64,000 nucleotides of DNA from Megalopta genalis (lineage: Eukaryota; Arthropoda; Insecta; Hymenoptera; Halictidae). Each line of letters starts with the position of its first letter. Position 1 is the stretch's first letter. The notes beneath the pieces were generated by a model that was not told the DNA's origin, searched no databases, and worked only from the letters and a program-made list of their open reading frames with translations. The position numbers and the translations under genes were made by a program. The stretch is taken from contig NW_027476250.1 of NCBI RefSeq assembly GCF_051020955.1, positions 186,001-250,000 of the forward strand, written 5' to 3'. Below, piece by piece: positions 14,529 to 28,843 of this stretch.

Positions 14529-17500
14529 AAACCTTCTACATAGCATTGATTTGAAGCTTAATAATGTGTTTTGCTTGGAATTAAAGATAACTCCTTTGTT
14601 TCCCCTGCATTTGAAGCATATATCACTTCTATCGCAAGTATCTAAAGCTAAATCATTTCTTTTGCATGGATTTGAAGCTAATCCTTCTACATAGCATTGA
14701 TTTGAAGCTTAATAATGTGTCTTGCATGGAGTTGAAGCTAACTCGTTTGTTTCCCCTGCATTTGAAGCTATATCACTTATATCGCAAGTATCTGATACTA
14801 AATCATTTGCTTCGCAAGGATTTGAAGCTAATCATTCTACACGGCATTGATTTGAAGCTTAATCATGTGTTTTGCATGGATTTGAAGCTACCTCGCTTGT
14901 TTGCCCTGCATTTGAAGCTGTATCACTTATATCGCAAGTATCTGAAGCTAAATCATTTGTGTCTCATGGATTTGAACCTACACCATCTACATATCATTGA
15001 TTTGCAGCTGAATCATGTGTTTCGCATGGATTTGAATCTAACTCGTTTGTTTCGTCTGCATTTGAAGCTATACCACTTTTATCCCAAGTGTTTGATGCTA
15101 AATCATTTGTATCGCATGGATTTGAAGCTAAACCTTCTACATCATATCGATTTGAAACTAAATGATATGTATGGCATGGATTTGAAGCTATCCCATTTGA
15201 TTCGTCTGCATTTGCAGCTATATCACTTATATCGCTAGTATCTGAACCTAAATCGTTTGTTTCGCATGAATTTCAAGCTAAGCCTTCTACTTCGCATGAA
15301 TTTAAAGCTAAATGATATGTGTCGCATGGATTTTGAAGCTAACTAGTTTGATTCGTCTGCATTGGAAGCTATATCACTTATATCCCAAGTATTTGATGCT
15401 AAATCATTTGTTTCGCATGGATGTGAAGCTAAACCTTCTACATCGCATTGATTTGAAGCTAAATCATGTGTTTCGCTTGGATTTGAAGCTAAACCTTCTA
15501 CATCGTATCGATTTGAAGCAAAATGATATGTATCGCATGGCTTTTGAAGCTACCCCGTTTGAATCGTCAGCATTTGCAGCTATATCACTTATATCACAAG
15601 TGTTTGAAGCTAAATCATTTGTCTCGCATGGATTTCAATCTAAACCTTCTATATCGCATTCATTTGAAGCTAAATCATGTGCTTCGCTTGTATTTGAAGC
15701 TATACTTTCTACATCGCTTTGATTTGTGAGCTAAATCATGTGTTTTGCTTGGATTTGATGCTAACTCGTTTGTTTCACCTGCATTTGAAGCTACATCAGT
15801 TATATCGCAAGTATCTGATGCTAAACCATTTGTTTTGCATGGATTTGAAGCTAAACCTTCTACATCGCATTGATTTGCAGCTAAATCATGTGTTTCGCAT
15901 GGATTTGAAGCTAACTCGTTCGTTTCGTCTGCATTTGATGCTATATCACTTATATCGCAAGTGTTTGAAGCTAAATAATTTGTATCGCATGGATGTGAAG
16001 CTAAACATTCTACATCATATCGATTTGAAACTAAATGATATGTATCGCATGGATTTTGAAGCTATCCCATTTGATTCGTCTGCATTTGCAGCTATATCAC
16101 TTATATCACATGTGTTTGAAGCTAAATCATTTGTTTCGCATGGATTTGAAGCTAAACCTTCTACATCGCATTGATTTGAAGATAAATTATGTGTTTCGCA
16201 TGGATTTGACGGTAACTCGTTAGTTTCGCCTGCATTTGAAGCTATATGACTTATATCGCAAGTATCTGAACCTAAATCATTTGTTTCGCATGAATTTGAA
16301 GCTAAGCCTTCTACTTCGCATGGATTTAAAGCTAAATGATGTGTGTCGCATGGATTTAAAAGCTAACTCATTTGATTCGTCTGCATTTGAAGCTATATCA
16401 CTTATATCCCAAGTGTTTGATGCTAAATCATTTGTTTCGCACGGATTTGAAGCTAAACCTTCTACATCGCATTGATTTACAACTAAATCATGTGTTTCGC
16501 ATGGATTTGAAGCTAACTCGTTTGTTTCGCCTGCATTTGAAGCTATATCACATATATCCCACGTGTTTGAATCTCATTCATTTGCTTCGCTTGGATTTGA
16601 AGTTAATCCTTCTACATCGCAGTGATTTGAAGCTAAATCATGTGATTCGCTTGGATTGGAAGCTAACTTGTTTATTTCGTCTGCATTTGAAGCTGTGTCA
16701 CTTATATCGCAAGTATCTGATGCTAAATCATTTGTGTCTCATGGATTTGAACCTAAACAGTCTACACAGCATTGATTTGTAGCTAAATCATGTTTTTCGC
16801 ATGGATTTGAAGCTAACTCGTTTGTTTCGTCTGCATTTGAAGCTATATCACATATAACCCAAGTGTTTGAAGCTCAATCATTTGGTTCGCTTGGATTTGA
16901 AGCTAATCCTTCTACATCGCATTGATTTGAAGCTAAATCATGTGTTTTACATGAATTTGAAGCTAACTCGTTTGTTTCCTCTACAATTGAAGCTATATCA
17001 CTTATATCGCAAGTATCTAAAGCTAAATCATTTGTGTCGCCTGGACTTGAAGTTAAACCTTCTACATAGCATTGATTTGAAGCTTAATAATGTGTTTTGC
17101 TTGGAAATAAAGCTAACTCGATTGTTTCGTCTGCATTTGAAGCATGTATCACTTATATCGCAAGTATCTAAAGCTAAATCATTTGTTTCGCATGGATTTG
17201 AAGCTAAACCTTCTACATAGCATTGGTTTGAAGCGTAATCATGTGTCTTGCATGGATTTGAAGCTAACTCGTTTGTTTCCCCTGCATTTGAAGCTATATC
17301 ACTTATATCGCACGTATCTGATGCTAAATCATTTGCTTCGCATGGATTTGAAGCAAATCATTCTACACCGCATTGCTTTGAAGCTTAATCATGTGTTTTG
17401 CATGGATTTGAAGCTACCTCGCTTGTTTCCCCTGCATTTGAAGCTGTATCACTTATATCGCAAGTATCTGAAGCTAAATCATTTGTGTCTCATGGATTTG

Positions 17501-20500
17501 AAGCTAAACCTTCTACATAGCATTGATTTGCAGCTAAATCATGTGTTTCGCTTGGATATGAAGCTAACTCGTTTGTTTCCGTCTGCATTTGAAACTATAT
17601 CACTTATATCCAAAGTGTTTGAAGCTAAATCATTTGTTTCGCATGGATTTGAAGCTAATCCTTCTACATAGCATTGATTTGAAGCTTAATCATGTGTTTC
17701 GCATGGATTTGAAGCTAACTCGTTAGTTTCGTCCGCATTTAAAGCTATATCACTTATATCGCTAGTATCTTAAGCTAAATCATTTTTTCGCATGGATTTG
17801 AAGCTAAACTTTCTACATCGCATTGATTTGAAGATAAATCATGTGATTCGCTTGGATTGGAAGCTAACTCGTTTGTTTCGTCTGCATTTGAAGATATATC
17901 ACTTAAATCCCAATTGTTTGAAGATAAATCATTTGTTTCGCATGGATTTGAAGCTATATCACTTATATCCCAAGCGTTTGAAACTAAATCATTTGTTTCG
18001 CATGGATTTGAAGCTAAACCTTCATACATCGCATTGCTTTGAAGCTAAATCATGTGTTTCGCATGGATTTGAAGCTAACTCGTTTGCTTCGTCTGCATTT
18101 GAAGCTATATCACTTAAATCCCACGTGTTTGAAGCTCAATCATTTGTTTCCCATGGATTTGAAGCTAAACCTTCTACATCGCATTGATTTGAAGCTTAAT
18201 AATGTGTATTGCTTGGATATGAAGCTAACTCGTTTGTTTCCCCGTACATTTGTAGCTATATCTCTTATATCGGAACAATCTGATGCTAAATCATTTGTGT
18301 CGCATCGATTTGAAGCTAAACCTTCCACATATCATTGATTTAAAGCTTAATAATGTGTCTTGCATGGATTTGAAGCTAACTCGTTTGTTTCCCCTGCATT
18401 TGAAGCTATATCACTTATATCGCAAGTATCTGATGCTAAATCATTTGCTTCGCAAGGATTTTAAGCTAATCATTCTACGCCGCATTGATTTGAAGCTTAA
18501 TCATGTGTTTTGCATGGATTTGAAGCTACCTCGTTTGTTTCCGTCTGCATTTGAAACTATATCACTTATATCCAAAGTGTTTGAAGCTAAATCATTTGTT
18601 TCGCATGGATTTGAAGCTAATCCTTCTACATCGTATTGATTTAAAGCTAAATCATGTGTTTCGCTTGGATATGAAGCTATCTCGTTTGTTTCCGTCTGCA
18701 TTTGAAGCTATCTCACTTGTATCGCAAGTATCTGAAGCTAGATCATTTGTGTCGCAAGGATTTGAAGCTAATCCTTCTACATAGCATTGATTTGAAGCTT
18801 AATCATGTGTTTCGCATGGATTTGAAGCTAACTCGTTAGTTTCGTCCGCATTTAAAGCTATATCACTTATATCGCTAGTATCTGAAGCTAAATCATTTTT
18901 TCGCTTGGATTTGAAGCTAATCCTTCTACATCGCATTGACTTGATGCTAAATCATGTGATTAGCTTGGATTGGAAGCTAGCTTGTTTATTTCGTCTGCAA
19001 TTGAAGCTGTATCACTTATATCGCAAGTATCTAAATCTAAATCATTTGTGTCGCCTGGATTTGAAGTTAAACCTTCTACATTGCATTGATTTGAAGCTTT
19101 ATAATTTGTTTTGCTTGGAATTAAAGCTAACTCGTTTGTTTCCCCTGCATTTGAAGCATATATCACTTATATCTAAAAGTATCTAAAGCTAAATCATTCC
19201 TGTCTCATGGATTTGAAGCTAAACCTTCTACATAGCATTGATTTGCAGCTAAAACTGCATTTGAAGCTATATCACATATATCCCAAGTGTTTGAAGCTCA
19301 ATCATTTGCTTCGATGGATTTGAAGCTAATCCTTCTACATCGCATTGATTTGAAGCTAACTCGTTAGTTTCGTCTGCATTTGAAGCTATATCACTTATAT
19401 CGCAAGTATCTTAAGCTAAATCATTTATGTCGCATGGATTTGAAGCTAAACTTTCTACATCGAATCTAAATCATGTGATTTGCTTGGATTGGAAGCTAAC
19501 TCATTTGATCCGTCTGCATTTGAAGCTGTATCACTTATATCGTAAGTATCTGAATCAAAATCAATTGTGTCTCATGGATTTGAAACAAAACCTTCTACAT
19601 AGCATTCATTTGAAGCTAAATCATGTGTTTCGCTTGGATTTGAAGGTAAAACTTATACATCGCATTGATTTGAAGCTAAATCATGTGTTTCGCATGGATT
19701 TGAAGCTAACTCGTTAGTCTCGTCTGCATTTCAAGCTATATCACTTATATCGATAGTATCTAAAGCTAAATCATTTGTTTCGCATGGATTTGAAGCTAAA
19801 CTTTCTACATCGCATTGATTTGAAGCTAAATCATGTGATTCGCTTGGATTGGAAGCTAACTCGTTAGTCTCGTCTGCATTTGAAGCTATATCACTTATAT
19901 CGCTAGTATCTAAAGCTAAATCATTTGTTTCGCACGGATTTGAAGCTAAACCTTCTACATCGCACTGCTTTGAAGCTAAATCATGTGATACGCTTGGATT
20001 TGAAGCTAACTCGTTTGTTTCGTCTGTATTTGAAGCTATATCACTTATATCGGTAGTATATGAAGCTAAATCATTAGTGTCTCATGGATTTGAAGCGAAA
20101 CCTTCTACATAGCATTGATTTGAAGCTTAATCATGTGTTTTGTATGGATTTGAAGCTAACTCGTTTGTTTCCCCTGCATTTGAAGCTATATCACTTATAT
20201 CGCAAGTATCTGATGCTAAATCATGTGTTTCGCATGGATTTGAAGCTAACTCGTTAGTCTCGTCTGCATTTGAAGCTATATCACTTATATCGCTAGTATC
20301 TAAAGCTAAATCATTTGTTTCGCATGGATTTGAAGCTAATCCTTCTACATCGCATTGATTTGCAGCTAAATCATGTGTTTCGCATAGATTTCAAGCTAAA
20401 CCTTCTACATCGCATTGATTTGAAGCTAAATCATGTGTTTCGCTTGGATTGGAAGCTAACTCGTTAGTCTCGTCTGCATTTGAAGCTATATCACTTATAT

Positions 20501-21206
20501 CGCTAGTATCTAAAGCTAAATCATTTGTTTCGCACGGATTTGAAGCTAAACCTTCTACATCGCATTGATTTGCAACTAAATCATGTGTTTCGCATGGATT
20601 TGAAGCTAACTCGTTTGTTTCGTCTGCATTTGAAGCTATATCACTTATATCCCAAGCGTTGAAAGTAAATTATTTGTTTCGCATGGATTTGAAGCTAAAC
20701 CTTCTACATCGCACTGCTTTGAAGCTAAATCATGTGATTCGGTTGTATTTGAAGCTAACTCGTTTGTTTCGTCTGTATTTGAAGCTATATCACTTATATC
20801 GGTAGTATATGAAGCTAAATCATTAGTGTCTCATGGATTTGAAGCGAAACCTTCTACATAGCATTGATTTGAAGCTTAATCATGTGTTTTGTATGGATTT
20901 GAAGCTAACTCGTTTGTTTCCCCTGCATTTGAAGCTATATCACTTATATCGCAAGTATCTGATGCTAAATCATTTGTTTCGCTTCGATTTGAAGCTATAC
21001 CATCTACATTGCATTGATTTGCAGCTAAATCATGAGCTTCGCATGGATTTGAAGCTAAACCTTCTACATCGCATTGATTTGCATCTAAACCATGTGTTTC
21101 GCAAGGATTTGGAGCTAACTCGTTTGTTTCGTCTGCATTTGAAGCTATATCTCTTATATCCCAAGTGTTTGAAGCTAAATCATTTGTTTCGCATGGATTT
21201 GAAGCT
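14529..21206. repeat. Super-repeat copy 3 (6,678 bp)
   Basis: Matches copy 2 at a constant offset of 8,120 from 14,529 to about 20,380, including the 300-bp segment at about 18,610-18,910. It then rejoins the type seen at 20,500-21,206 and lacks most of the extra right-end material of copy 2. Base differences from copy 2 are rare; one is at about 17,121 (actcgattg instead of actcgtttg). Confidence 0.88.
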
Positions 21207-24200
21207 AAACCTTCTACATAGCATTGATTTGAAGCTTAATAATGTGTTTTGCTTGGAATTAAAGATAACTCCTTTGTTTCCCCTGCATTTGAAGCATATA
21301 TCACTTCTATCGCAAGTATCTAAAGCTAAATCATTTCTTTTGCATGGATTTGAAGCTAATCCTTCTACATAGCATTGATTTGAAGCTTAATAATGTGTCT
21401 TGCATGGAGTTGAAGCTAACTCGTTTGTTTCCCCTGCATTTGAAGCTATATCACTTATATCGCAAGTATCTGATACTAAATCATTTGCTTCGCAAGGATT
21501 TGAAGCTAATCATTCTACACGGCATTGATTTGAAGCTTAATCATGTGTTTTGCATGGATTTGAAGCTACCTCGCTTGTTTGCCCTGCATTTGAAGCTGTA
21601 TCACTTATATCGCAAGTATCTGAAGCTAAATCATTTGTGTCTCATGGATTTGAACCTACACCATCTACATATCATTGATTTGCAGCTGAATCATGTGTTT
21701 CGCATGGATTTGAATCTAACTCGTTTGTTTCGTCTGCATTTGAAGCTATACCACTTTTATCCCAAGTGTTTGATGCTAAATCATTTGTATCGCATGGATT
21801 TGAAGCTAAACCTTCTACATCATATCGATTTGAAACTAAATGATATGTATGGCATGGATTTGAAGCTATCCCATTTGATTCGTCTGCATTTGCAGCTATA
21901 TCACTTATATCGCTAGTATCTGAACCTAAATCGTTTGTTTCGCATGAATTTCAAGCTAAGCCTTCTACTTCGCATGAATTTAAAGCTAAATGATATGTGT
22001 CGCATGGATTTTGAAGCTAACTAGTTTGATTCGTCTGCATTGGAAGCTATATCACTTATATCCCAAGTATTTGATGCTAAATCATTTGTTTCGCATGGAT
22101 GTGAAGCTAAACCTTCTACATCGCATTGATTTGAAGCTAAATCATGTGTTTCGCTTGGATTTGAAGCTAAACCTTCTACATCGTATCGATTTGAAGCAAA
22201 ATGATATGTATCGCATGGCTTTTGAAGCTACCCCGTTTGAATCGTCAGCATTTGCAGCTATATCACTTATATCACAAGTGTTTGAAGCTAAATCATTTGT
22301 CTCGCATGGATTTCAATCTAAACCTTCTATATCGCATTCATTTGAAGCTAAATCATGTGCTTCGCTTGTATTTGAAGCTATACTTTCTACATCGCTTTGA
22401 TTTGTGAGCTAAATCATGTGTTTTGCTTGGATTTGATGCTAACTCGTTTGTTTCACCTGCATTTGAAGCTACATCAGTTATATCGCAAGTATCTGATGCT
22501 AAACCATTTGTTTTGCATGGATTTGAAGCTAAACCTTCTACATCGCATTGATTTGCAGCTAAATCATGTGTTTCGCATGGATTTGAAGCTAACTCGTTCG
22601 TTTCGTCTGCATTTGATGCTATATCACTTATATCGCAAGTGTTTGAAGCTAAATAATTTGTATCGCATGGATTTGAAGCTAAACATTCTACATCATATCG
22701 ATTTGAAACTAAATGATATGTATCGCATGGATTTTGAAGCTATCCCATTTGATTCGTCTGCATTTGCAGCTATATCACTTATATCACATGTGTTTGAAGC
22801 TAAATCATTTGTTTCGCATGGATTTGAAGCTAAACCTTCTACATCGCATTGATTTGAAGATAAATTATGTGTTTCGCATGGATTTGACGGTAACTCGTTA
22901 GTTTCGCCTGCATTTGAAGCTATATGACTTATATCGCAAGTATCTGAACCTAAATCATTTGTTTCGCATGAATTTGAAGCTAAGCCTTCTACTTCGCATG
23001 GATTTAAAGCTAAATGATGTGTGTCGCATGGATTTAAAAGCTAACTCATTTGATTCGTCTGCATTTGAAGCTATATCACTTATATCCCAAGTGTTTGATG
23101 CTAAATCATTTGTTTCGCACGGATTTGAAGCTAAACCTTCTACATCGCATTGATTTACAACTAAATCATGTGTTTCGCATGGATTTGAAGCTAACTCGTT
23201 TGTTTCGCCTGCATTTGAAGCTATATCACATATATCCCACGTGTTTGAATCTCATTCATTTGCTTCGCTTGGATTTGATGTTAATCCTTCTACATCGCAG
23301 TGATTTGAAGCTAAATCATGTGATTCGCTTGGATTGGAAGCTAATTTGTTTATTTCGTCTGCATTTGAAGCTGTGTCACTTATATCGCAAGTATCTGATG
23401 CTAAATCATTTGTGTCTCATGGATTTGAACCTAAACAGTCTACACAGCATTGATTTGTAGCTAAATCATGTTTTTCGCATGGATTTGAAGCTAACTCGTT
23501 TGTTTCGTCTGCATTTGAAGCTATATCACATATAACCCAAGTGTTTGAAGCTCAATCATTTGGTTCGCTTGGATTTGAAGCTAATCCTTCTACATCGCAT
23601 TGATTTGAAGCTAAATCATGTGTTTTACATGAATTTGAAGCTAACTCGTTTGTTTCCTCTACAATTGAAGCTATATCACTTATATCGCAAGTATCTAAAG
23701 CTAAATCATTTGTGTCGCCTGGACTTGAAGTTAAACCTTCTACATAGCATTGATTTGAAGCTTAATAATGTGTTTTGCTTGGAAATAAAGCTAACTCGTT
23801 TGTTTCGTCTGCATTTGAAGCATGTATCACTTATATCGCAAGTATCTAAAGCTAAATCATTTGTTTCGCATGGATTTGAAGCTAAACCTTCTACATAGCA
23901 TTGGTTTGAAGCGTAATCATGTGTCTTGCATGGATTTGAAGCTAACTCGTTTGTTTCCCCTGCATTTGAAGCTATATCACTTATATCGCACGTATCTGAT
24001 GCTAAATCATTTGCTTCGCATGGATTTGAAGCAAATCATTCTACACCGCATTGCTTTGAAGCTTAATCATGTGTTTTGCATGGATTTGAAGCTACCTCGC
24101 TTGTTTCCCCTGCATTTGAAGCTGTATCACTTATATCGCAAGTATCTGAAGCTAAATCATTTGTGTCTCATGGATTTGAAGCTAAACCTTCTACATAGCA

Positions 24201-26850
24201 TTGATTTGCAGCTAAATCATGTGTTTCGCTTGGATATGAAGCTAACTCGTTTGTTTCCGTCTGCATTTGAAACTATATCACTTATATCCAAAGTGTTTGA
24301 AGCTAAATCATTTGTTTCGCATGGATTTGAAGCTAATCCTTCTACATAGCATTGATTTGAAGCTTAATCATGTGTTTCGCATGGATTTGAAGCTAACTCG
24401 TTAGTTTCGTCCGCATTTAAAGCTATATCACTTATATCGCTACTATCTTAAGCTAAATCATTTTTTCGCATGGATTTGAAGCTAAACTTTCTACATCGCA
24501 TTGATTTGAAGATAAATCATGTGATTCGCTTGGATTGGAAGCTAACTCGTTTGTTTCGTCTGCATTTGAAGATATATCACTTAAATCCCAATTGTTTGAA
24601 GATAAATCATTTGTTTCGCATGGATTTGAAGCTATATCACTTATATCCCAAGCGTTTGAAACTAAATCATTTGTTTCGCATGGATTTGAAGCTAAACCTT
24701 CATACATCGCATTGCTTTGAAGCTAAATCATGTGTTTCGCATGGATTTGAAGCTAACTCGTTTGCTTCGTCTGCATTTGAAGCTATATCACTTAAATCCC
24801 ACGTGTTTGAAGCTCAATCATTTGTTTCCCATGGATTTGAAGCTAAACCTTCTACATCGCATTGATTTGAAGCTTAATAATGTGTATTGCTTGGATATGA
24901 AGCTAACTCGTTTGTTTCCCCGTACATTTGTAGCTATATCTCTTATATCGGAACAATCTGATGCTAAATCATTTGTGTCGCATCGATTTGAAGCTAAACC
25001 TTCCACATATCATTGATTTAAAGCTTAATAATGTGTCTTGCATGGATTTGAAGCTAACTCGTTTGTTTCCCCTGCATTTGAAGCTATATCACTTATATCG
25101 CAAGTATCTGATGCTAAATCATTTGCTTCGCAAGGATTTTAAGCTAATCATTCTACGCCGCATTGATTTGAAGCTTAATCATGTGTTTTGCATGGATTTG
25201 AAGCTACCTCGTTTGTTTCCGTCTGCATTTGAAACTATATCACTTATATCCAAAGTGTTTGAAGCTAAATCATTTGTTTCGCATGGATTTGAAGCTAATC
25301 CTTCTACATCGTATTGATTTAAAGCTAAATCATGTGTTTCGCTTGGATATGAAGCTATCTCGTTTGTTTCCGTCTGCATTTGAAGCTATCTCACTTGTAT
25401 CGCAAGTATCTGAAGCTAGATCATTTGTGTCGCAAGGATTTGAAGCTAATCCTTCTACATAGCATTGATTTGAAGCTTAATCATGTGTTTCGCATGGATT
25501 TGAAGCTAACTCGTTAGTTTCGTCCGCATTTAAAGCTATATCACTTATATCGCTAGTATCTGAAGCTAAATCATTTTTTCGCATGGATTTGAAGCTAAAC
25601 TTTCTACATCGCATTGATTTGAAGATAAATCATGTGATTCGCTTGGATTGGAAGCTAACTCGTTTGTTTCGTCTGCATTTGAAGATATATCACTTAAATC
25701 GCAATTGTTTGAAGATAAATCATTTGTTTCGCATGGATTTGAAGCTATATCACTTATATCCCAAGCGTTTGAAACTAAATCATTTGTTTCGCATGGATTT
25801 GAAGCTAAACCTTCATACATCGCATTGCTTTGAAGCTAAATCATGTGTTTCGCATGGATTTGAAGCTAACTCGTTTGCTTCGTCTGCATTTGAAGCTATA
25901 TCACTTAAATCCCACGTGTTTGAAGCTCAATCATTTGTTTCCCATGGATTTGAAGCTAAACCTTCTACATCGCATTGATTTGAAGCTAAATCACGTGATT
26001 CGTTTGGATTTGAAGCTAATCCTTCTACATCGCATTGATTTGAAGCTAAATCATGTGATTCGCTTGGATTTGAAGCTAACTCGTTAGTCTCGTCTGCATT
26101 TGAAGCTATATCACTTATATCGCTAGTATCTAAGGCTAAATCATTTGTTTCGCACGGATTTGAAGCTAAACCTTCTACATCGCATTGATTTGCAACTAAA
26201 TCATGTGTTTCGCATGGATTTGAAGCTAACTCGTTTGTTTCGTCTGCATTTGAAGCTATATCACTTATATCCCAAGCGTTGAAAGTAAATTATTTGTTTC
26301 GCATGGATTTGAAGCTAAACCTTCCACATCGCACTGCTTTGAAGCTAAATCATGTGATTCGCTTGGATTTGAAGCTAACTCGTTTGTTTCGTCTGTATTT
26401 GAAGCTATATCACTTATATCGGTAGTATATGAAGCTAAATCATTAGTGTCTCATGGATTTGAAGCGAAACCTTCTACATAGCATTGATTTGAAGCTTAAT
26501 CATGTGTTTTGTATGGATTTGAAGCTAACTCGTTTGTTTCCCCTGCATTTGAAGCTATATCACTTATATCGCAAGTATCTGATGCTAAATCATTTGTTTC
26601 GCTTCGATTTGAAGCTATACCATCTACATTGCATTGATTTGCAGCTAAATCATGAGCTTCGCATGGATTTGAAGCTAAACCTTCTACATCGCATTGATTT
26701 GCATCTAAACCATGTGTTTCGCAAGGATTTGGAGCTAACTCGTTTGTTTCGTCTGCATTTGAAGCTATATCTCTTATATCCCAAGTGTTTGAAGCTAAAT
26801 CATTTGTTTCGCATGGATTTGAAGCTAAACCTTCTACATCGCATTGATTT
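21207..26850. repeat. Super-repeat copy 4, rearranged
   Basis: Follows copy 3 at offset 6,678 up to about 25,500. A block first seen at about 24,450 is then repeated 1,113 bp later (about 25,566), so copy 4 contains an internal tandem duplication. After 25,980 it jumps to material like 20,460-21,190 (26,453 corresponds to 20,833). Beyond about 26,850 it no longer follows the super-repeat. The interval of about 24,690-26,560 recurs at about 60,495-62,375 with an offset of 35,808. Confidence 0.85.
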
Positions 26851-28713
26851 GAAGCTAAATCATGTGATTCGTTTGGATTTGAAGCTAATTCGTTTGTTTC
26901 GCTTGCATTTGAAGCTATATCACATATATCCCACGTGTTTGAAGCTCAAACATTTGCTTCGCTTGGATTTGAAGCTAATCCTTCTACATCGCATTGATTT
27001 GAAGCTAAATCATGTGATTCGCTTGAATTTGAAGCTAACTCGGTTGTTTCGTCTGCATTTGAAGCTATACCACTTATATCGCTAGTATCTGAAGCTAAAT
27101 CATTTGTGTCTGATGGATATGAAGCTAAACCTTCTACATAGCATTGATTTGAAGCTAAATCATGTGTTTCGCAAGGATTTGAAGCTAACTCGTTTTTTCC
27201 CTACATTTCAAGCTATATCACTTATATCGCAAGTATCTGATGCTAAATCAATTGTATCTCATGGATTTGAAGCTAATCCTACTACTTCGAATTGATTTGA
27301 AGTTAAATCATTTGATTCGTATGGATTTGAAGCTGAACCTTCTACATCGCATTTATTTGCAGCTAAATCATGTGTTTCGCATAGATTTGAAGCTATGTCT
27401 TAATAATTCGCATCGATTTGAAGCTAAATGATGTGTATCGCATGGATTTTGAAGCTAACTCGTATGATTCGTCTGCATTCGAAGCTATATCACTTATATC
27501 GCAAGTATCGTATGCTAAATCACATGTTTCGCATGGATTTGAAGCCAAACCTTCTACATCGCATTGATTTGAAGCGTAGTAATGTGTTTTGCTTGGATAT
27601 GAAGCTGACTCGTTTGATTCGTCTGCATTTGAAGCTGTATCACTTATATCGTAAGTATCTGAAACTAAATCATTTGTTTCGCATGGATTTGAAGCTAAAC
27701 CTCCTACATAGCATTGACTTGAAGTTAAATCATGTGTTTCGCATGGCTTTGACGATAACTCGTTTGATTCGTCTGCATTTGAAGCAATATCACTTATATC
27801 GCATGTCTCTGAAGCTAAATCATTTGCGTCGCATGGATTTGAAGTTAAACCTTCTACATTGCATTGATTTGAAGCTTAATCATGTGTTTTGCATGGATTT
27901 GAAGCAAAGTCGTCCGTTTCGCCTGCATTTGACGCTATATCACTTATATCTCAAGTATCTGAAGCTAAATCATTTGTTTCGCATGGATTTGAAGCTTAAC
28001 CTTCTAAATCGCATTTATTTGAAGCTAAATCATGTGATTCTCATGGATTTGAAGATACCTCGTTTGTTTCGTCTGCATCTGAAGCTATATCACTTATATC
28101 GCAAGTATCTGAAGCTAAATCATTAGTTTCGCATGCATTTGAAGCTAAACATTCTACATCGCATAGATTTGAAGCTAGCTCGTTTGCTACGTCTGCAGTT
28201 GAAGCTATATCACTTATATACCTAGTGTTTGATGCTAAATCATATGTTTTGCATGGATTTGTATCTAAGCCTTCTACATCGCATTGATTTGGAGCTAAAT
28301 CATGTGTTTCGCTTGGATTTGAAGCTAAACCTACTACATCGCATTGATTTGAAGCTAAATCATGTGTTTTGCATGGATTTGATGCTAACTCGTTTGTTTC
28401 CCCTGCATTTGAAGCTATATCAGTTATATCGCAAGTATCTGAACCTAAATCATTTGTTTCGCATGGATTTGAAGCTAAGTCTTCTATTTCGCATGGATTT
28501 AAAGATAAATTATGTGTATCGCAAGGATTTGAAGCTATCTCGTTTGTTCCGTCTGCATTTCAAGCTATATCACTTATATCGCAAGTATCTGAAGCTGAAT
28601 CATTGGTTTCTTATGCGTTTGAAGCTAAACCTTCTACACCGCATAGATTTGAAGCTAACTCGTTTGTTTCTCCTGCATTTGAAGCTATATCACTTATATC
28701 GCCTGTATCTGAT
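26850..28713. repeat. Diverged array segment left of the retrotransposon
   Basis: 30-bp monomers in the usual order, but with many private substitutions and no long near-identical partner elsewhere in the window. The last bases before the insertion are an E-type monomer ending in gtatctgat. No gene is supported. Open frames here of up to 232 codons on the plus strand are translations of the repeat, with Leu-Lys-Leu every ten residues. Confidence 0.8.
28709..28713. repeat. Target-site duplication, left copy (CTGAT)
   Basis: The five bases ctgat directly precede the TG of the left LTR and recur directly after the CA of the right LTR at 35,853-35,857. Taking out the element and one copy restores an ordinary E-to-A monomer junction, gtatctgatgctaaatc, which is common elsewhere in the array. 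Confidence 0.95.
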
Positions 28714-28783
28714 TGTTCCTTTCTGTAGGACCTCCCGTAGGCCGCTTTCGCGAAAGTTTATGGCGTGGACCAGCGAGGATCAT

Positions 28784-28843
28784 AAAGAGACGGAAACCTT
28801 TTTTCCATCTGCAGAACATCGGTGCAGGGTCTTCCGTCTCTTT
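28784..28843 (+). other. Inverted repeat in U3 (12-bp arms)
   Basis: aaagagacggaa at 28,784-28,795 is the exact reverse complement of ttccgtctcttt at 28,832-28,843, around a 36-base loop that itself contains ctgca...tgcag. A separate perfect palindrome, ctttcgcgaaag, lies just upstream at 28,745-28,756. Both are kept in the other LTR (35,187-35,246 and 35,148-35,159). The role is unknown. Confidence 0.7.

Larger units (their letters stand above)
1..28713. repeat. 30-bp satellite array, left arm
   Basis: Continuous head-to-tail 30-bp monomers, nearly all ending in gatttgaagct or a one- or two-base variant. Five monomer types alternate in order and differ at their heads: A aaatcatttgtttcgcatg, B aaaccttctacatcgcattg, C aaatcatgtgtttcgc, D aactcgtttgtttcg, E atatcacttatatc. 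Together they form a 150-bp pentamer. Some stretches carry extra B-C pairs, giving 210-bp or longer local units. One-base insertions recur at fixed places (gattttgaagct near 380; tttccgtctgc near 3,530; ccttcatacatcg near 3,972), so reading frames are not kept. No gene is supported in this arm. The array has no visible left boundary. Confidence 0.97.

Noticed and set aside
1..28713. CRISPR array (about 30-bp direct repeats)
   Set aside because: The stretches between repeats are themselves members of the same repeat family, not unique spacers. The retrotransposon and composition are animal, and there are no cas genes.
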